DNA of 64,000 nt from UBA5972 sp964588725 (GCA_964588725.1 CAZPQL010000005.1:10017-74016), one strand, 5' to 3'. Counted from the stretch's first letter, positions 1 to 11,276 are shown. Notes: generated by a model from the sequence alone, not told the origin. Numbers and translations are program-made.

Positions 1-3000
1 AACACGACCAGCCGCGTGTTCAGTGCCACATTGTCAGGTGATACCTGTTCGCCGTCCATGGTGAAGTAGAAGCGGTCGATCGAGTAACCGTTACCTCCGG
101 CCGGTTCAGGATCGACAGGCACGCCGTATGTAGTCAGCACGGTGTTTGCGGACTTGCCAGAGTGATTGGTAACAGCATAAGTGCCGTCGATGCCGTCCTG
201 TGCATCGATCACCCGCACCAGCGGGCCTGAAACCGGTTGACCGTTGATGGTGAAATCACCGGGTGCGATGTCTTCGATTAGCGCATTGGCAGCCATCAGC
301 GACCACATATTTTCCTGAGTCGAGCGCCCGTGATTGCTGCGTGATGCATTGGTAATGCGCAGCGCCAAAGCGCGCCGGTCTATGACTTCGGTGCCCGCTT
401 CGACCGCCAGCGTCAGCACGGCGGCGGTGTCACGCAGATGGGTGCCGTAATCTACCCGCCACAGCTGTTCCTCGGGCGAGCCTTCAAGCCGGTCAAGCAT
501 ACGTTCGGCTTTGCGGAACATAGCGTCGGCCCGTGTCTGATCGCCGTACGAGGCCAGCGCCGTGCCAAGTTGGGCCAAAGCCAGCGGCGTGGCGAACTCA
601 TCTGCCAGCGTGTCGGCGTAATAACGCAAGTCGCCAATATTGGCGGCCCCTTCGCGCGCCAAAACCATTAATGAATAGGCAATGTCCTGACCGGCATTTT
701 CAAAATCACCGGCATAATTCACGCGGTTGCGCAGGTTGTCCATCGCCAGACGAAATGCCTGATGCGGGACAATAAAGCCACGCGCGCGCGCACGGCTCAG
801 AAAATCGCTGACATAGCTGTCCAGCCACAAGTCACCATTGTTTGGTCGCCACAACCCGAACGAGCCGCTGGACGATTGATTTGACAGAACTTCGGCAATG
901 GCCTGATCGATGCGCCTGGCAATGTTGTCGCCCTCGGTCAGGCCCAAAGCACCAGCAACCTGATCAAAATAAAGCAGTGGAATTGCTTTGGACGTGATCT
1001 GCTCGGTACAGCCGTAAGGATAACGATCCAGCGCTGAAAGCAGACCGGGGGCATCAAATTGTGCCAGCGGCCCAACCGCCAAAGTCGCGTGGCCGGTGCC
1101 CGGCAACATGCCCGCAAAGGCGTTGGCGTCCAAAGTAAAAGTATCGCCATCGTTCAGCGCGACCCGTGTTGTGCGCGCGATTTCGGGATCGTTGGCGCGA
1201 ACAGGCATGACCAGCGTTTTTACCAGCCGTTGACCGGCCGGGGTTGTTACGACGATTTCAATCTGTGGTGTGCCCGACGCGGGGGCTGCGATGGGTAACG
1301 AAAACGTCCTGCGTTCGCCTTCGTTCAAAACAATAGATGTCGGCAATCCGTCGGTATTGATCCGCAATCCGTCCCCCGCGTTAACCGAAAGGCTGGTGTT
1401 GCCGGTCGGTCCCTTCACGTGCGCAAGTTCGATCAAAACACGGCTTTGGTCGAATGGTGCCAGAAAACGTGGCGCACTGGCGGTCATGACAATGGGATCA
1501 CGCACCAATACGTCCTTTTCCGCCTGGCCGACGCCGGTTTGCGACCAGACAACCGCCATTAACCGTACGGTGCCGTTGAATTCAGGTAGATCAAAATCCG
1601 CCGTGACTGTACCGTCTGCAGCGACCGCAAGGGGGCCCGAGAAAAACGACACCAGTTCTTCGGTTGGGGGCGGGCTTTGCAATCCGGCCGCGCCGGGGCC
1701 GTCACCGCCCGAGCGTACCGCGCCCTGACCACCCAGAGAGCCGTCGATCAACCGTCCATAGACGTCGCGCAGCGCCATGCCGAGTTTGCGTTGGCCAAAA
1801 TAGTGCCCGTCGGGATCGGGGGCGTCGAACGCGGTAAGGTTCAGAATGCCCACATCGACAGCGGCAATGGTCACATAGGCGGTTTCGCCTTCACGGATCC
1901 CGTCTACATGCAGCGTCGCCGACATGGGACCGCGCGGAGAAACCTCGTCCGATGTCAGAAACTCTGCCGAAAGCCGGTGAAGCCCCGGATCAACACCGGC
2001 CCAGTTCAGACCCAAGGATCGCGTTGGATTGCGTTTATCAGCGCTTTCAAGCGGCGCGATCACGCTGGCCGTGACATATGCGCCCGCGCCCCATTCGGGC
2101 GTGACTTCAATCGGGATCAGGTTTTCACCCGAAACCACATCGACTGTTTTCATGTCGATCAGCCGGTTGCTGACCACGGTGATCACCGCTTTGCCGGCAA
2201 AGCGCGGCACCAGGCGAACCATGGCAGTGTCGCCGGGAAGATATCGGTCTTTGTCCAGCCCGATGTCCAATGTGTCGGGGGTGTTACCGCTGTCGGCGGG
2301 CGCAAACCAACCGGCGTAAAACCGGGTCGATGCCGCAGTATATTCACCGCCGACACTTTCCAGTTTCAGTTCGTATTCCCCCCAGTCGACTGCCGCCTCT
2401 ATCAAAGCGGTATCCCCGGTCGTCAGATTTAACGTACCGTTGGCCACGCGTTCACGAGTCACGACAGGTTCGTAGTTCCAATTTCCATAAGATTCGTACC
2501 ACTGATATCGGGTCTCTACACGGTTCAGCACCCAATCAACGCGTTTCATGTTGGTGCGCTTCAGGTCTGTACCCACGGCGACAACACTAAATGACGCCAA
2601 CCCGCCTTCGGGGGCAACGCCGTCGAACAGCGGCTTGATCCCGATCAGAGGCGTGTCAGGTGCCAGCGCGCGGGAAATCGTCCGTTCGACAGGTCGGCCA
2701 GAGCCTTCCGCCAGCCTGATCAGACTGGTCATTTGCAAAGGTCGGGAAAACTCGCGGCTTGGCGGCAGGCCAAGCGCAAGACTTGCAACGCCGTTGTCGT
2801 CCGTTGTCATCCCATTTTCGATGAAACTAAACTGTGTGCTGTAAGCATCGTCGTACAGACCGAATTCAAAATCGGCAAAGCCGTCTATGCCGGTCGCCAG
2901 CCCAACCTTGGTTTCGCCACTAACCGCCAAATTTGCCCCCGGTGCACCATAAAGATACCGCGCGTCGATCTTTAGCATGGGCGAATCAGTCAAACGAATA

Positions 3001-5149
3001 ATCCCGTTGGGTAACTCCAGATCAAAATCGATCCGTTCCGGCAGGAAATCCTCGACCAAAAATTTGGCTGTTGTCAGTGCTTTGGCATCCACATCGGCGT
3101 GCAGTCCGATTGACCACGTGCCCCGGGCAGCGCTGCGCGGCAATGGCACCGCCAGAACGCGCCCGCCTGCGCCCTGATCTTCCAGAAGCGTCCTCGTGAA
3201 CTCTACGCCGTCAGGACGGGTGATGATCGCGGTCAACGGCAATCCGGCAATCGCCTCGGCCTTGCCATCGCGCGCGAGCGCGGTTGCGAAAACCGTTTCA
3301 CCAACCCGGTAAGCGCCGCGGTCAGTGCTGAGAAAGACGTCTACAGGTGGAGGCGACACGCGCCCTTCGACGCCTCGGTCTGACAAATCAAAGGCCGCCT
3401 CTTTCAAATTCAGAAAGGCAAAATCTTCGGCGTCCTGAACGGTCACCAGCGCCGGTAAAGCGCCGCCGCTGCCCCGGGTCAGGCCAGGCGCAAAATGCGC
3501 GTATCCGCGTTCGTCTGTTGTGGTTTCACCCAGAATCGTATTGTTGCGGGCAATCAGTTGCACCCGCGACCCGGGTTTGGCGTTGGCTGAATTCAAAGAA
3601 CGGGCAAAAACGTGCAAACCGTCGGACCCCGACATGGTTGCCAGTCCCAAATCTGTAACGATAAACCACTGCGCCGGTGCCGAGCCATCGTAGACGTCTT
3701 TACCGGGAACGCGGGCGCGCAACACGTAAACGCCGGGTTCGAATTTTGAAACGGCGTCTCCCACGGGCAATGCAGTGGTGACGTCCTGATTGATCGTATT
3801 GCCGACTTCGCCAACGCCGCTCCAGACTTCTTCGCCCAGGGTGTCTTGCAGCGCCTGCTCATCCCAGATTGCCAAAGGCCGCCCAAACAGATTGTTTTGA
3901 ATGCTGCGCAGGATATTGCGGTCGCCGACCCGATGAATCTTCAGGTCAACCTCATCCAGATTGACGGTCACGATAGGAATCGAGCCCGTACCGCTCTTGG
4001 GCAGCACAAAGGCGCGGCCGACAAAACGCACTGATGGATCGCGGTCGCGTACGTAAACCGACAACTCCACCGATTTGATCAGCGTCTCGCCGCTTTGCGC
4101 CGGCAGACCCGCGCGCAAGGTAAAACGGTAGCGTTCACCGTGGCGCACCCCGCTGATACACAGCTGTTTGCCTTCGGAATCCACCACAAGACCGCTCTCG
4201 GGCAGGCGGACGAAATCGCCATAGTCCGTACCGGCTTTGACAAGCGGCTCCGAGAAATTCACGCATATGCGGGGATTGGCGGCATTGTTGTCCACCTGAT
4301 GTTCGGCAACGCTGAACCCGAAAAGCTTCACGGCACGTTCCAGCGCGTCCTGGTTATCCAGCCGGGGTGAAATCGACTGGGCCAGACGCAGCGCGAAAAT
4401 TGACTTGCGCCCGCGGCCACGTTTTTCCAGCCCACGCGCCAAAATCGCCAACGCTGTGACCTGAATTTCGGGGTTCTGCGCACGCACAAATGCATTGATC
4501 GCCGCGGCTGTTGACAGCACCTGCAGTTCGCGTTGTGAATCTGAGTCCGACGTCTTGAACTCGGTTGCCAGTTGCGCCAGCTCTGCCCATCCGTCTGCCG
4601 CATCGGTGATGTTCAGTGACGCACCTAAAAAGTCGATTGCATTGGCGATATTGCCATTTTTGCGCGCATTGCGTGACGCGTCGACCAGCTGCAGGGCAGT
4701 GCGTTGGCCGGTAATGAAACGACGCGCCTGTTTGTGGGCCTGTTCGCGGGCCTCGGAAAAATAGAAACCCGGCAGGAACGACAATGACTGCAGCCGGGCG
4801 GCTTCAGAGCGCAGAACCTGCGGGTCGGCAGCCAAAACTTCGGCCGAAGACGCGCCTTCAAACGGTTGGCGTTCAGTTACTTCTGATTTCGGGAAACAGG
4901 CATTGGCCTTGAAATTGAAGGTAAAAGCGTTGCAAGCGGAATCGCGCAGGCATATCTGCTGGCAATTGGCGAATGTCGTTTCAAATACAGGTTGCAGATC
5001 GGCGCCAAAGAAATCCATGTTATGTGTGATGACAAGGCGGCGTTCGGGTACAATTTTGTCCTGTGCGGCGACCGATAACCCGACGGCGACAAAACCTATG
5101 GTTGTCAGGGCCGTTTTAACAAGGGTTTTGAAGGGTAATTTTTTGAACA
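1..5149 (-). CDS. Alpha-2-macroglobulin family protein with N-terminal PAN/Apple-like domain (3' end cut by window edge)
   Basis: The minus frame stays open from an ATG at 5149 to position 1, giving about 1716 residues and no stop, so the C-terminus lies outside. A GGAG ribosome site sits 8 nt before the ATG. The first ~31 residues form a signal peptide ending near VAAQ, with no lipobox, unlike the lipoprotein YfhM of E. coli. A short cysteine-rich stretch follows (NCQQICLRDSACNAF, about residues 65-79) that resembles a PAN/Apple domain. Next come macroglobulin-type beta domains, including an MG2-like part (STDRGAYRVGETV). The thioester motif YPYGCTEQ lies near residues 1377-1384, so the covalent protease trap appears intact. 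Known role of the family: periplasmic inhibitor that traps foreign proteases, often paired with penicillin-binding protein 1C. A pbpC gene would be expected beyond the left edge. Family assignment is firm; the PAN call is from cysteine spacing. Confidence 0.93.
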
Positions 5150-5375
5150 TTATCTTGACTCCGATACAGGGAACACTGCCGACAATGCTGGCACGATTGC
5201 CCGCAAAAATCAATTCAGCAACAACAGGTTGCACGCCCTCTTTTCCCCGCCGCTTACACGACTCATCACGATAGCTTGACCGACTGTGAATTCCGAGTCG
5301 CGATTGCGGTTCTATAGTTCAGGCAGCGCCTGGCGCGGTTACATGAAAATCAAAATCATCCGAGGGGAAATTCTC
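5150..5375. promoter_or_regulatory. Divergent intergenic region between the macroglobulin gene and the secreted-protein gene
   Basis: This 226-base gap separates two genes transcribed away from each other and so should hold both promoters. The only strong elements I can point to are the two ribosome sites: GGAG before the minus ATG at 5149, and GAGGGG 8 nt before the plus ATG at 5376. No convincing -35/-10 pair or operator repeat is evident by eye. Confidence 0.4.
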
Positions 5376-6563
5376 ATGAAAAAGTTAATGCTACCATTGG
5401 CATGTCTGACACTACTTGGCGCTGGTGCGCCGGTTTGGTCCGAAGGCATCGTAAGTACAATCGTCAACGCACCGCTTTCAGCGACGGGGACGGTCGCGGG
5501 AACCCGCGTGGGTATCAACGTCTATCTGCAAAATGACTCTGCGCGGGGTGCTGATTTCATGGACCCCAACGTCGTCGGCTATGGCATTCCGGCCGGCGGG
5601 ACGATGGAGGTCATCATGTCGGGCGACTATGAGCGCGACTGGGATGTCGGCCTGTCGCAAGCCGCTATTATGCTGGTGACCGGCACACCGCAACAGGGAC
5701 TGCCGGGCAAGGCGGTGGGATATACCGTTGGCGACGGCGATGACGAGAATACTTTCCTGATCACGCCCAGTGACGCAGCAGGCATAGACGCTGCCAAACT
5801 GATGTCACCCGCGCCGGGTGCCAAGGGTGACCCCGTGCGCCAACGCGGTATCAAGGTCGTCCACATCGGATTTCAGCAAAGTGCGTTTTTGAATTCGGGC
5901 GCGACTGGCACTGTTTCAGTCGTGTTCAAAGACGCGTCCGGCAATATTGTGTCCGAAGGATCGTCAAGCATCGATTTTCTGGATGCAGCTGAACCGCAAA
6001 TCCTGCCCACCAATTTTCCCGACAAGCGCCGCAATCATAACTGGCAGACGGTCGGTACCGGTCAAACAGTGGGAGAAGCAGAGGGCACGCTGCCTCTGAC
6101 CTATATGGTTTACGGAAAATCCGACGGTGCCGACGCGGCGTCGCATTACGCTTTCAAGGCCGGAATGTCGGGGCTCGGGGTCGTACCGGCCAGCGATATC
6201 GCCAGCATGGGGTTCACACTACCGGACTCGCTGGCGCGTTTTGCAGACGGTCTGGTCGTTCAGGACAGCAACGGCGACGGGAAACTTGATCCGGCAACCG
6301 ATACTATCGTCGGCGGCGTCACCATTTCCGCACCTGACGGTGCCAGCGGTCAATCGCTGCAAAGCATGGGCAACCTGTCTGTGCCGACGGCGGATGTCGC
6401 GGCAAAACCCGGCAAACGCTGGGGCGGCGCCATGATGAAACTAAGCTTCACCGCTGGCAGTACAGCGGGTAAATACCGCGCCAGCGTTACCCTGCTGAAA
6501 ACACCGGGCGATCTAAGCTCGGGCGACGGGTCTACTTATACATATACCGTTGTAGCCAACTAA
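5376..6563 (+). CDS. Secreted protein of unknown function with an EF-hand-like loop
   Basis: I do not recognise this 395-residue protein. The start at 5376 is chosen because GAGGGG stands 8 nt upstream and the product then begins with a typical signal peptide (MKKLMLPLACLTLLGAGAPV, cleavage after about residue 22). An in-frame start 90 bases upstream would bury that signal. The mature part is rich in Gly, Ser, Thr and Asp and has few cysteines, consistent with a beta-rich periplasmic or extracellular protein. Near residue 296 is DSNGDGKLDPATD, which fits the spacing of an EF-hand/dockerin-type calcium loop. It is monocistronic, divergent from the macroglobulin gene and convergent with the GST gene. 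Function unknown. Confidence 0.85.
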   Translation: MKKLMLPLACLTLLGAGAPVWSEGIVSTIVNAPLSATGTVAGTRVGINVYLQNDSARGADFMDPNVVGYGIPAGGTMEVIMSGDYERDWDVGLSQAAIMLVTGTPQQGLPGKAVGYTVGDGDDENTFLITPSDAAGIDAAKLMSPAPGAKGDPVRQRGIKVVHIGFQQSAFLNSGATGTVSVVFKDASGNIVSEGSSSIDFLDAAEPQILPTNFPDKRRNHNWQTVGTGQTVGEAEGTLPLTYMVYGKSDGADAASHYAFKAGMSGLGVVPASDIASMGFTLPDSLARFADGLVVQDSNGDGKLDPATDTIVGGVTISAPDGASGQSLQSMGNLSVPTADVAAKPGKRWGGAMMKLSFTAGSTAGKYRASVTLLKTPGDLSSGDGSTYTYTVVAN

Positions 6564-6619
6564 TGTGCAAATTCGGCGGCGGGTGATCACCTGCCGCCGT
6601 GCTTTGAATTGCCAAGCCG

Positions 6620-7207
6620 CTATTTTGCCGTCAGTCGCAGATAGGCCGGTCGGCCAAGCATCCGGTCCAGATACGCGATCACGTTTTCGGGTTCGCAGCG
6701 GAACCCGGCGTTTTTTGCCCACATACCGCAATGTGCCGCAACGATGTCGGGAACTGTCAGGGTTTCTCCCATCAGAAATTCATTGTCGCCAAGACGCTTG
6801 GACAGCGTTTTCATGGAATTGTCGTATTCCCATTTTAGCGTATCCTTGATTTCGGGCACGCGACGTTCCTCGGGCAAAACAAATGAATTGCGCGCCGCCG
6901 TCCAAAGGGTTCCGTCCATTTCGTCAGTCACGAATTGGGTAAAGCTGTCCTGCTGCGCGCGCGCGATAGTGCCCGCCGCGAATGTCAGCTTGCCGTGCTT
7001 GTCTGCCAGATATTGAATGATCGCAAGGCTATCGATCAAAACGTCGTCGCCGTCCATAAACGCCGGAATTTTTCCCGAAGGGTTCAGCGCGCGCACCTCG
7101 TCTGAACGGGGCGATACGGCAATATGCTCGTACTCGAGTTCCATTTCTTCAAGCGCCCAAAGAACACGCATGGTGCGGCTGCGCTTGCCACCAAACACTT
7201 TGTACAT
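6620..7207 (-). CDS. Glutathione S-transferase family protein
   Basis: The 195-residue product begins MYKVFGGKRSRTMRVLWALE, the thioredoxin-fold N-terminal domain of soluble GSTs. NPSGKIPAF and the following DSLAIIQYL correspond to the glutathione-binding segment with the conserved cis-proline (about residues 51-73). The rest is the all-helical C-terminal domain, ending GRPAYLRLTAK. The start at 7207 is preferred over an upstream in-frame start because it gives the normal GST N-terminus and avoids overlap with holA, 16 bases away. It is the last gene of the DUF3576-leuS-lptE-holA run and may be co-transcribed. Substrate cannot be told from sequence. Confidence 0.9.
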   Translation of the reverse strand: MYKVFGGKRSRTMRVLWALEEMELEYEHIAVSPRSDEVRALNPSGKIPAFMDGDDVLIDSLAIIQYLADKHGKLTFAAGTIARAQQDSFTQFVTDEMDGTLWTAARNSFVLPEERRVPEIKDTLKWEYDNSMKTLSKRLGDNEFLMGETLTVPDIVAAHCGMWAKNAGFRCEPENVIAYLDRMLGRPAYLRLTAK

Positions 7208-7223
7208 GGTCTTTCCCTTTTTT

Positions 7224-8252
7224 CTAAACCCGTCGTTTTCCCAGCATCGATATGCGAATGAATGCGCGTTCAAGTAAGGCTTGCGCGGGAGCAGCGCTGG
7301 CGCTGCGCAGCTGTAAATCCGTGTCGATCAGAACCTCAAGCGCGCTTTCCAGTTTGCGTCCTCCCCAGCTGCGTGCTTGCCGGACCAACCGGTCTTTGCG
7401 CGGGCCGAACACCGGTGGTCGCGCCTCTGAGAGGGCTTCGTCGGGTCCGCCCGCATGAGTGGCCGCCATGTGCAGGCTACGAAAATGGCGCGTAGCCCCG
7501 ATGCATAGCGTCGTCGGATTGACTCCCTGCGCCGCCAGTTTACGCATTATGGCACCGATATCAGCGACGCGCGACTCGGCAATCATGTTCAACGCGTCGT
7601 CCAGCTGACTTAGCGTTGTTTGCGGAGCGCAGACCGCCACGTCCGCGCCGGATACCGGTTCGTCATCACCGCGTTTATAGAGCGACAGTTTTTCCAAGGT
7701 CTGTCGAAAATCGCCCGGTCCCGTTTCACGCGCCAGCGTCAAAAGCGCACTGTCCGCATCCGCACTCAAAACGCCGATCCCCATCTTTTCAAGGTGCGCG
7801 CGTATTTCAGCATGTGAGGGCGGGTCGTCGTAGATGCCAGCGGCAACTGTATTGGCGTCACGTTCAAATAACCTGCGCAGACTCGATTTCGTCGTCAGCG
7901 AACCTGCGGTTACCACGACAAATGCGTCGCCCGATTGCCAGTCGGCCAGCGCCGGTGCAATCACTTTACTCAGCCCGTCGCCGGCGTTTTCAAGCAGAAC
8001 GACCCGTGGCCCCGGAAAAAAGCTTTGTGCCTTGATCGCGTCACTTAACATCGCGGCATCTTTCCGCAATTCGGCCGCATCAATCCGTGTCAGGCGCATT
8101 TCTTCGTCGCCGCTTGGCCCGACAATAGCAGCAACGACCTCCTGGCGCTTCAATACCACCCGCGTCGAATCGGGTCCGTACATCAGCAGACCGGATTTGG
8201 TTGCGTCGGGTTTGGCAAAAAAACGGTTGGCGTCGCGGGCGTTTAACTTCAT
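7224..8252 (-). CDS. holA: DNA polymerase III subunit delta
   Basis: This 342-residue protein fits the clamp-loader delta subunit, which opens the beta clamp and loads it on DNA. The N-terminus MKLNARDANRFFAKPDATKS, the early GLLMYGPDSTRV segment and a helical C-terminal collar region (SQLDDALNMIAESRVADIGA onward) match alphaproteobacterial HolA. No Walker A is expected in delta and none is seen. Its ATG overlaps the lptE stop (ATGA), indicating translational coupling. The pairing leuS-lptE-holA is conserved across proteobacteria. Confidence 0.93.
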   Translation of the reverse strand: MKLNARDANRFFAKPDATKSGLLMYGPDSTRVVLKRQEVVAAIVGPSGDEEMRLTRIDAAELRKDAAMLSDAIKAQSFFPGPRVVLLENAGDGLSKVIAPALADWQSGDAFVVVTAGSLTTKSSLRRLFERDANTVAAGIYDDPPSHAEIRAHLEKMGIGVLSADADSALLTLARETGPGDFRQTLEKLSLYKRGDDEPVSGADVAVCAPQTTLSQLDDALNMIAESRVADIGAIMRKLAAQGVNPTTLCIGATRHFRSLHMAATHAGGPDEALSEARPPVFGPRKDRLVRQARSWGGRKLESALEVLIDTDLQLRSASAAPAQALLERAFIRISMLGKRRV

Positions 8253-8743
8253 CGGGTCCAGCTTTGCGCCGTGGCTTCCAGTTCTGCCGCGATCGCTGCC
8301 GCCAGATTAGTCATTAGACGCCGGTGGGCATCGCGCCGTGCCGAGTCCGAAGCCACTGCGGTGGATGTTTGGCTAAAGGCGACTTCGGTTTCCACGTCGC
8401 CGCTGTAAACCACTTCTTTGTCAGACCGTCGGGTAACTTTGAAATTCGATTTTCCAAAAAGTGTAATTCGGGTCACCGCGGTCGCCGTGTCGATAATCAG
8501 TTCGCTTTGCGTGGTCAGTATGCCCGCGTCCAGAACATATGTTGACTGCGGACCACCCGCGCCGATCAGGGCTTCAAGTTCTTGAAGCAGGGCAAAACCG
8601 TCGATTGACTCGATCAGATTGATCTCGATATCGCCGTGCACCGAACGGGCCGCAGAGCCGGTTTTATAGGTGGGTTCAAAGCCGCAGGCAGCGACTGTGA
8701 AAGCCGCGCACAAGGCGAACAAACTGCGTCTAGACAACAACAT
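8249..8743 (-). CDS. lptE: LPS assembly lipoprotein LptE
   Basis: The 164-residue product has a signal peptide with lipobox (FTVAACGFEP, lipidated Cys near residue 20). The beta-alpha fold segment with ITLFGKSNFKVTRRSDKEVV is typical of LptE, which plugs the LptD barrel and helps put LPS in the outer leaflet. I take the ATG at 8743; the TTG at 8749 is possible. The start lies inside the end of leuS (about 14-base overlap), and the stop overlaps the holA start. Gene order supports the call, since sequence similarity within LptE is usually weak. Confidence 0.9.
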   Translation of the reverse strand: MLLSRRSLFALCAAFTVAACGFEPTYKTGSAARSVHGDIEINLIESIDGFALLQELEALIGAGGPQSTYVLDAGILTTQSELIIDTATAVTRITLFGKSNFKVTRRSDKEVVYSGDVETEVAFSQTSTAVASDSARRDAHRRLMTNLAAAIAAELEATAQSWTR

Positions 8744-11276
8744 TGACAATTCGACCCGGTACCACGATCAGTTTTTTGGGCGGCACGCCGCCTGTGAACT
8801 TGATCACAGCATCGTCCGACAGCACCAGTTTTTCAACCTGTTCTTTGGGCAAATCCTTTGGCACTGTGATTTCAGACCGCCGCTTGCCGTTCACCTGAAT
8901 GGGCAGCGTAACCGTGTCATCGACAAGCATCGCCGGATCGGCAGTGGGCCACGCGACCCGTGCGACCAAACCTTGGCCGCCCAGCGTCGACCAGACCTCT
9001 TCAGCCAGATGCGGGGTCATCGGTTGCATCAGCTGCGCCATGACCAACATGGCGCGGCGTTTGGCACCGTTGGCCGCGCCCGATTTGGCCAGCGTGTTGG
9101 TGAATTCATATAGTTTGGCGACCGATTTGTTGAACGCAAATCCTTCGATCCCCTTGGTAACCTCGTCAATTGCGCGGTGGGTGGCCTTTTCCAGTACGGC
9201 GTCGGATGCGTCTGCGCTGTCGCCTTCCGCGATTTCGACCGTCAGCCGCCAGATGCGTTGCAAATGTTTCCATGCCGCTTCGGCCCCGGCTGCCGTCCAT
9301 TCCACGTCACGTTCGGGCGGGCTGTCGGACATCACGAACCAGCGCGCGGTGTCCGCGCCAAACTGATCTATAATATCGGCAGGATCGACGACGTTCTTTT
9401 TGGATTTGGACATCTTGACGATCGGGCCAATTTCCACCTGTTCACCCGTTTCGCGCAGCGTTGCGCCGCCATCGGCCAATATTACCTCATCGGGGGTGCA
9501 CCAGACATTGCGCCCCGCGTCGTTCTTTGTCGCATAGGTTTCGTGCGTCACCATCCCCTGCGTAAACAGCGCATTGAACGGCTCGATGGCACTTTTGGGC
9601 AAATGCCCGGTCAGGTTCATGGCGCGGGCGAAGAAACGTGAATACAGCAAGTGCAGGATCGCGTGTTCGACTCCGCCGATATACTGATCGACATTCATCC
9701 AGTAACCGGCGTCGTCCGGATCGGTCGGCAAATCTGCACGCGGTGATGTGAATCGGGCGAAATACCACGACGAATCGACAAAGGTATCCATCGTGTCGGT
9801 TTCGCGCTTGGCCGGTTTGCCACATTTCGGGCACGGCACATCGCGCCACGTCGGGTGCCGGTCCAGCGGGTTGCCGGGTTTGTCAAAACTGACATCCAGC
9901 GGCAGCTCGATGGGCAGGTTTTCTTTTTTCTCGGGAACGACACCACAAGCATCGCAATGCACCACGGGAATCGGACAACCCCAATAGCGCTGGCGTGACA
10001 GGCCCCAGTCGCGCAGACGGAATTTTGTAACACCCCTGCCCCAGCCGGCTGATTCGGCAAAAGCTATGGTGGCGTCGATCGCCTCTTGCCCCGTGGCCAC
10101 ATCAAGACCGGCGAAATGATTGACCCATCGCATGCGATCTGACTTAGGCGGCACAAAGGCCTCGGCGACAACGGGCGTTGAGTCGTTCAATGCAAAAAAC
10201 GTATCGATCACCGGCAGATCGTATTTGCGGCAGAAATCCAGATCGCGCTGGTCGTGCGCCGGACAGGCGAAAATCGCGCCGGTGCCGTAGTCCATCAGAA
10301 TAAAGTTGGCGACCCAGACCGGCAATTCCCACGCCGGATTCAGAGGGTGCTTGACCTTTAAGCCCGTGTCAAAGCCCAGCTTTGGCGCGGTTTCAATGGC
10401 TTCCTCGGTGGTGCCGCCTTTGCGTGCCTCAATATTGAATGCCGCAAGTTCGGGATTGTCCGCTTCCATCGCCTTGGCAATCGGGTGGTCCGGCGAAATA
10501 CCCACGAATGACGCGCCCATCAGCGTGTCGGGGCGTGTGGTGTAAACCTCAATAGAATCACCACCGTCCATGCGTTCAAACGCAAATTCCAGCCCACGCG
10601 ATTTGCCGATCCAGTTTTCCTGCATCAGCTTGACCTTGGTGGGCCAGTGTTTCAGCGATTCGATGCCCGCCAACAGTTCGTCCGAATAATCCGATATCTT
10701 GAAAAACCACTGGGTCAGCTCGCGGCGCTCGACCACAGCGCCAGACCGCCAGCCGCGCCCGGCCTCGACCTGTTCATTGGCCAGCACGGTCAAATCGATT
10801 GGATCCCAGTTGACCACCGCATTTTTGCGGTAAATCAGGCCCTTGTCCATCATATCGATGAACATGGCCTGTTGGTGTTGGTAATATTTCGGATGGCACG
10901 TGGCGATTTCACGCGACCAATCCAGCGAAAAGCCCAGCGGTTTAAGCTGTGCTTTCATGTCGGCGATGTTCTGGAACGTCCAGGTGGCGGGATGGATACC
11001 TTTCTCCATCGCGGCGTTCTCGGCGGCCAAACCAAAGGCGTCCCAGCCCATGGGATGCAGCACGTTGAAACCTGTTGCATTTTTGTAACGCGCCACCACG
11101 TCACCCATGGTGTAATTGCGCACATGCCCCATGTGAATGCGGCCCGAAGGATAGGGAAACATTTCAAGGACATAGTACTTTGAACGTCGCGGATCGCGCG
11201 TGGCTTTGAACAAATCGGCGTCTTGCCAAACCGCCTGCCACTTGGGTTCGACAACACGGGCGTTGTAGCGTGACAT
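8730..11276 (-). CDS. leuS: Leucyl-tRNA synthetase
   Basis: The 848-residue class I aminoacyl-tRNA synthetase charges tRNA-Leu. It shows the HIGH-type signature PYPSGRIHMGHVRNY near residues 40-54 and the KMSKS signature VKMSKSKKNVVDP near residue 620. Between them lie the CP1 editing domain (TTRPDTLMGASFVG) and a zinc-type cysteine set (HCDACGVV, CPKCGK). Two adjacent ATGs (11279 and 11276) follow a GGGGGA ribosome site; 11276 has the better spacing and gives MSRYNARVVEPKWQ, the usual N-terminus. It is second in the operon that starts with the DUF3576 gene. Confidence 0.98.
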   Translation of the reverse strand: MSRYNARVVEPKWQAVWQDADLFKATRDPRRSKYYVLEMFPYPSGRIHMGHVRNYTMGDVVARYKNATGFNVLHPMGWDAFGLAAENAAMEKGIHPATWTFQNIADMKAQLKPLGFSLDWSREIATCHPKYYQHQQAMFIDMMDKGLIYRKNAVVNWDPIDLTVLANEQVEAGRGWRSGAVVERRELTQWFFKISDYSDELLAGIESLKHWPTKVKLMQENWIGKSRGLEFAFERMDGGDSIEVYTTRPDTLMGASFVGISPDHPIAKAMEADNPELAAFNIEARKGGTTEEAIETAPKLGFDTGLKVKHPLNPAWELPVWVANFILMDYGTGAIFACPAHDQRDLDFCRKYDLPVIDTFFALNDSTPVVAEAFVPPKSDRMRWVNHFAGLDVATGQEAIDATIAFAESAGWGRGVTKFRLRDWGLSRQRYWGCPIPVVHCDACGVVPEKKENLPIELPLDVSFDKPGNPLDRHPTWRDVPCPKCGKPAKRETDTMDTFVDSSWYFARFTSPRADLPTDPDDAGYWMNVDQYIGGVEHAILHLLYSRFFARAMNLTGHLPKSAIEPFNALFTQGMVTHETYATKNDAGRNVWCTPDEVILADGGATLRETGEQVEIGPIVKMSKSKKNVVDPADIIDQFGADTARWFVMSDSPPERDVEWTAAGAEAAWKHLQRIWRLTVEIAEGDSADASDAVLEKATHRAIDEVTKGIEGFAFNKSVAKLYEFTNTLAKSGAANGAKRRAMLVMAQLMQPMTPHLAEEVWSTLGGQGLVARVAWPTADPAMLVDDTVTLPIQVNGKRRSEITVPKDLPKEQVEKLVLSDDAVIKFTGGVPPKKLIVVPGRIVNVVV

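Noticed and set aside
2029..2432. Several plus frames opposite the macroglobulin gene
   Set aside because: They are low-complexity mirrors of the long minus coding frame and have no features of their own.
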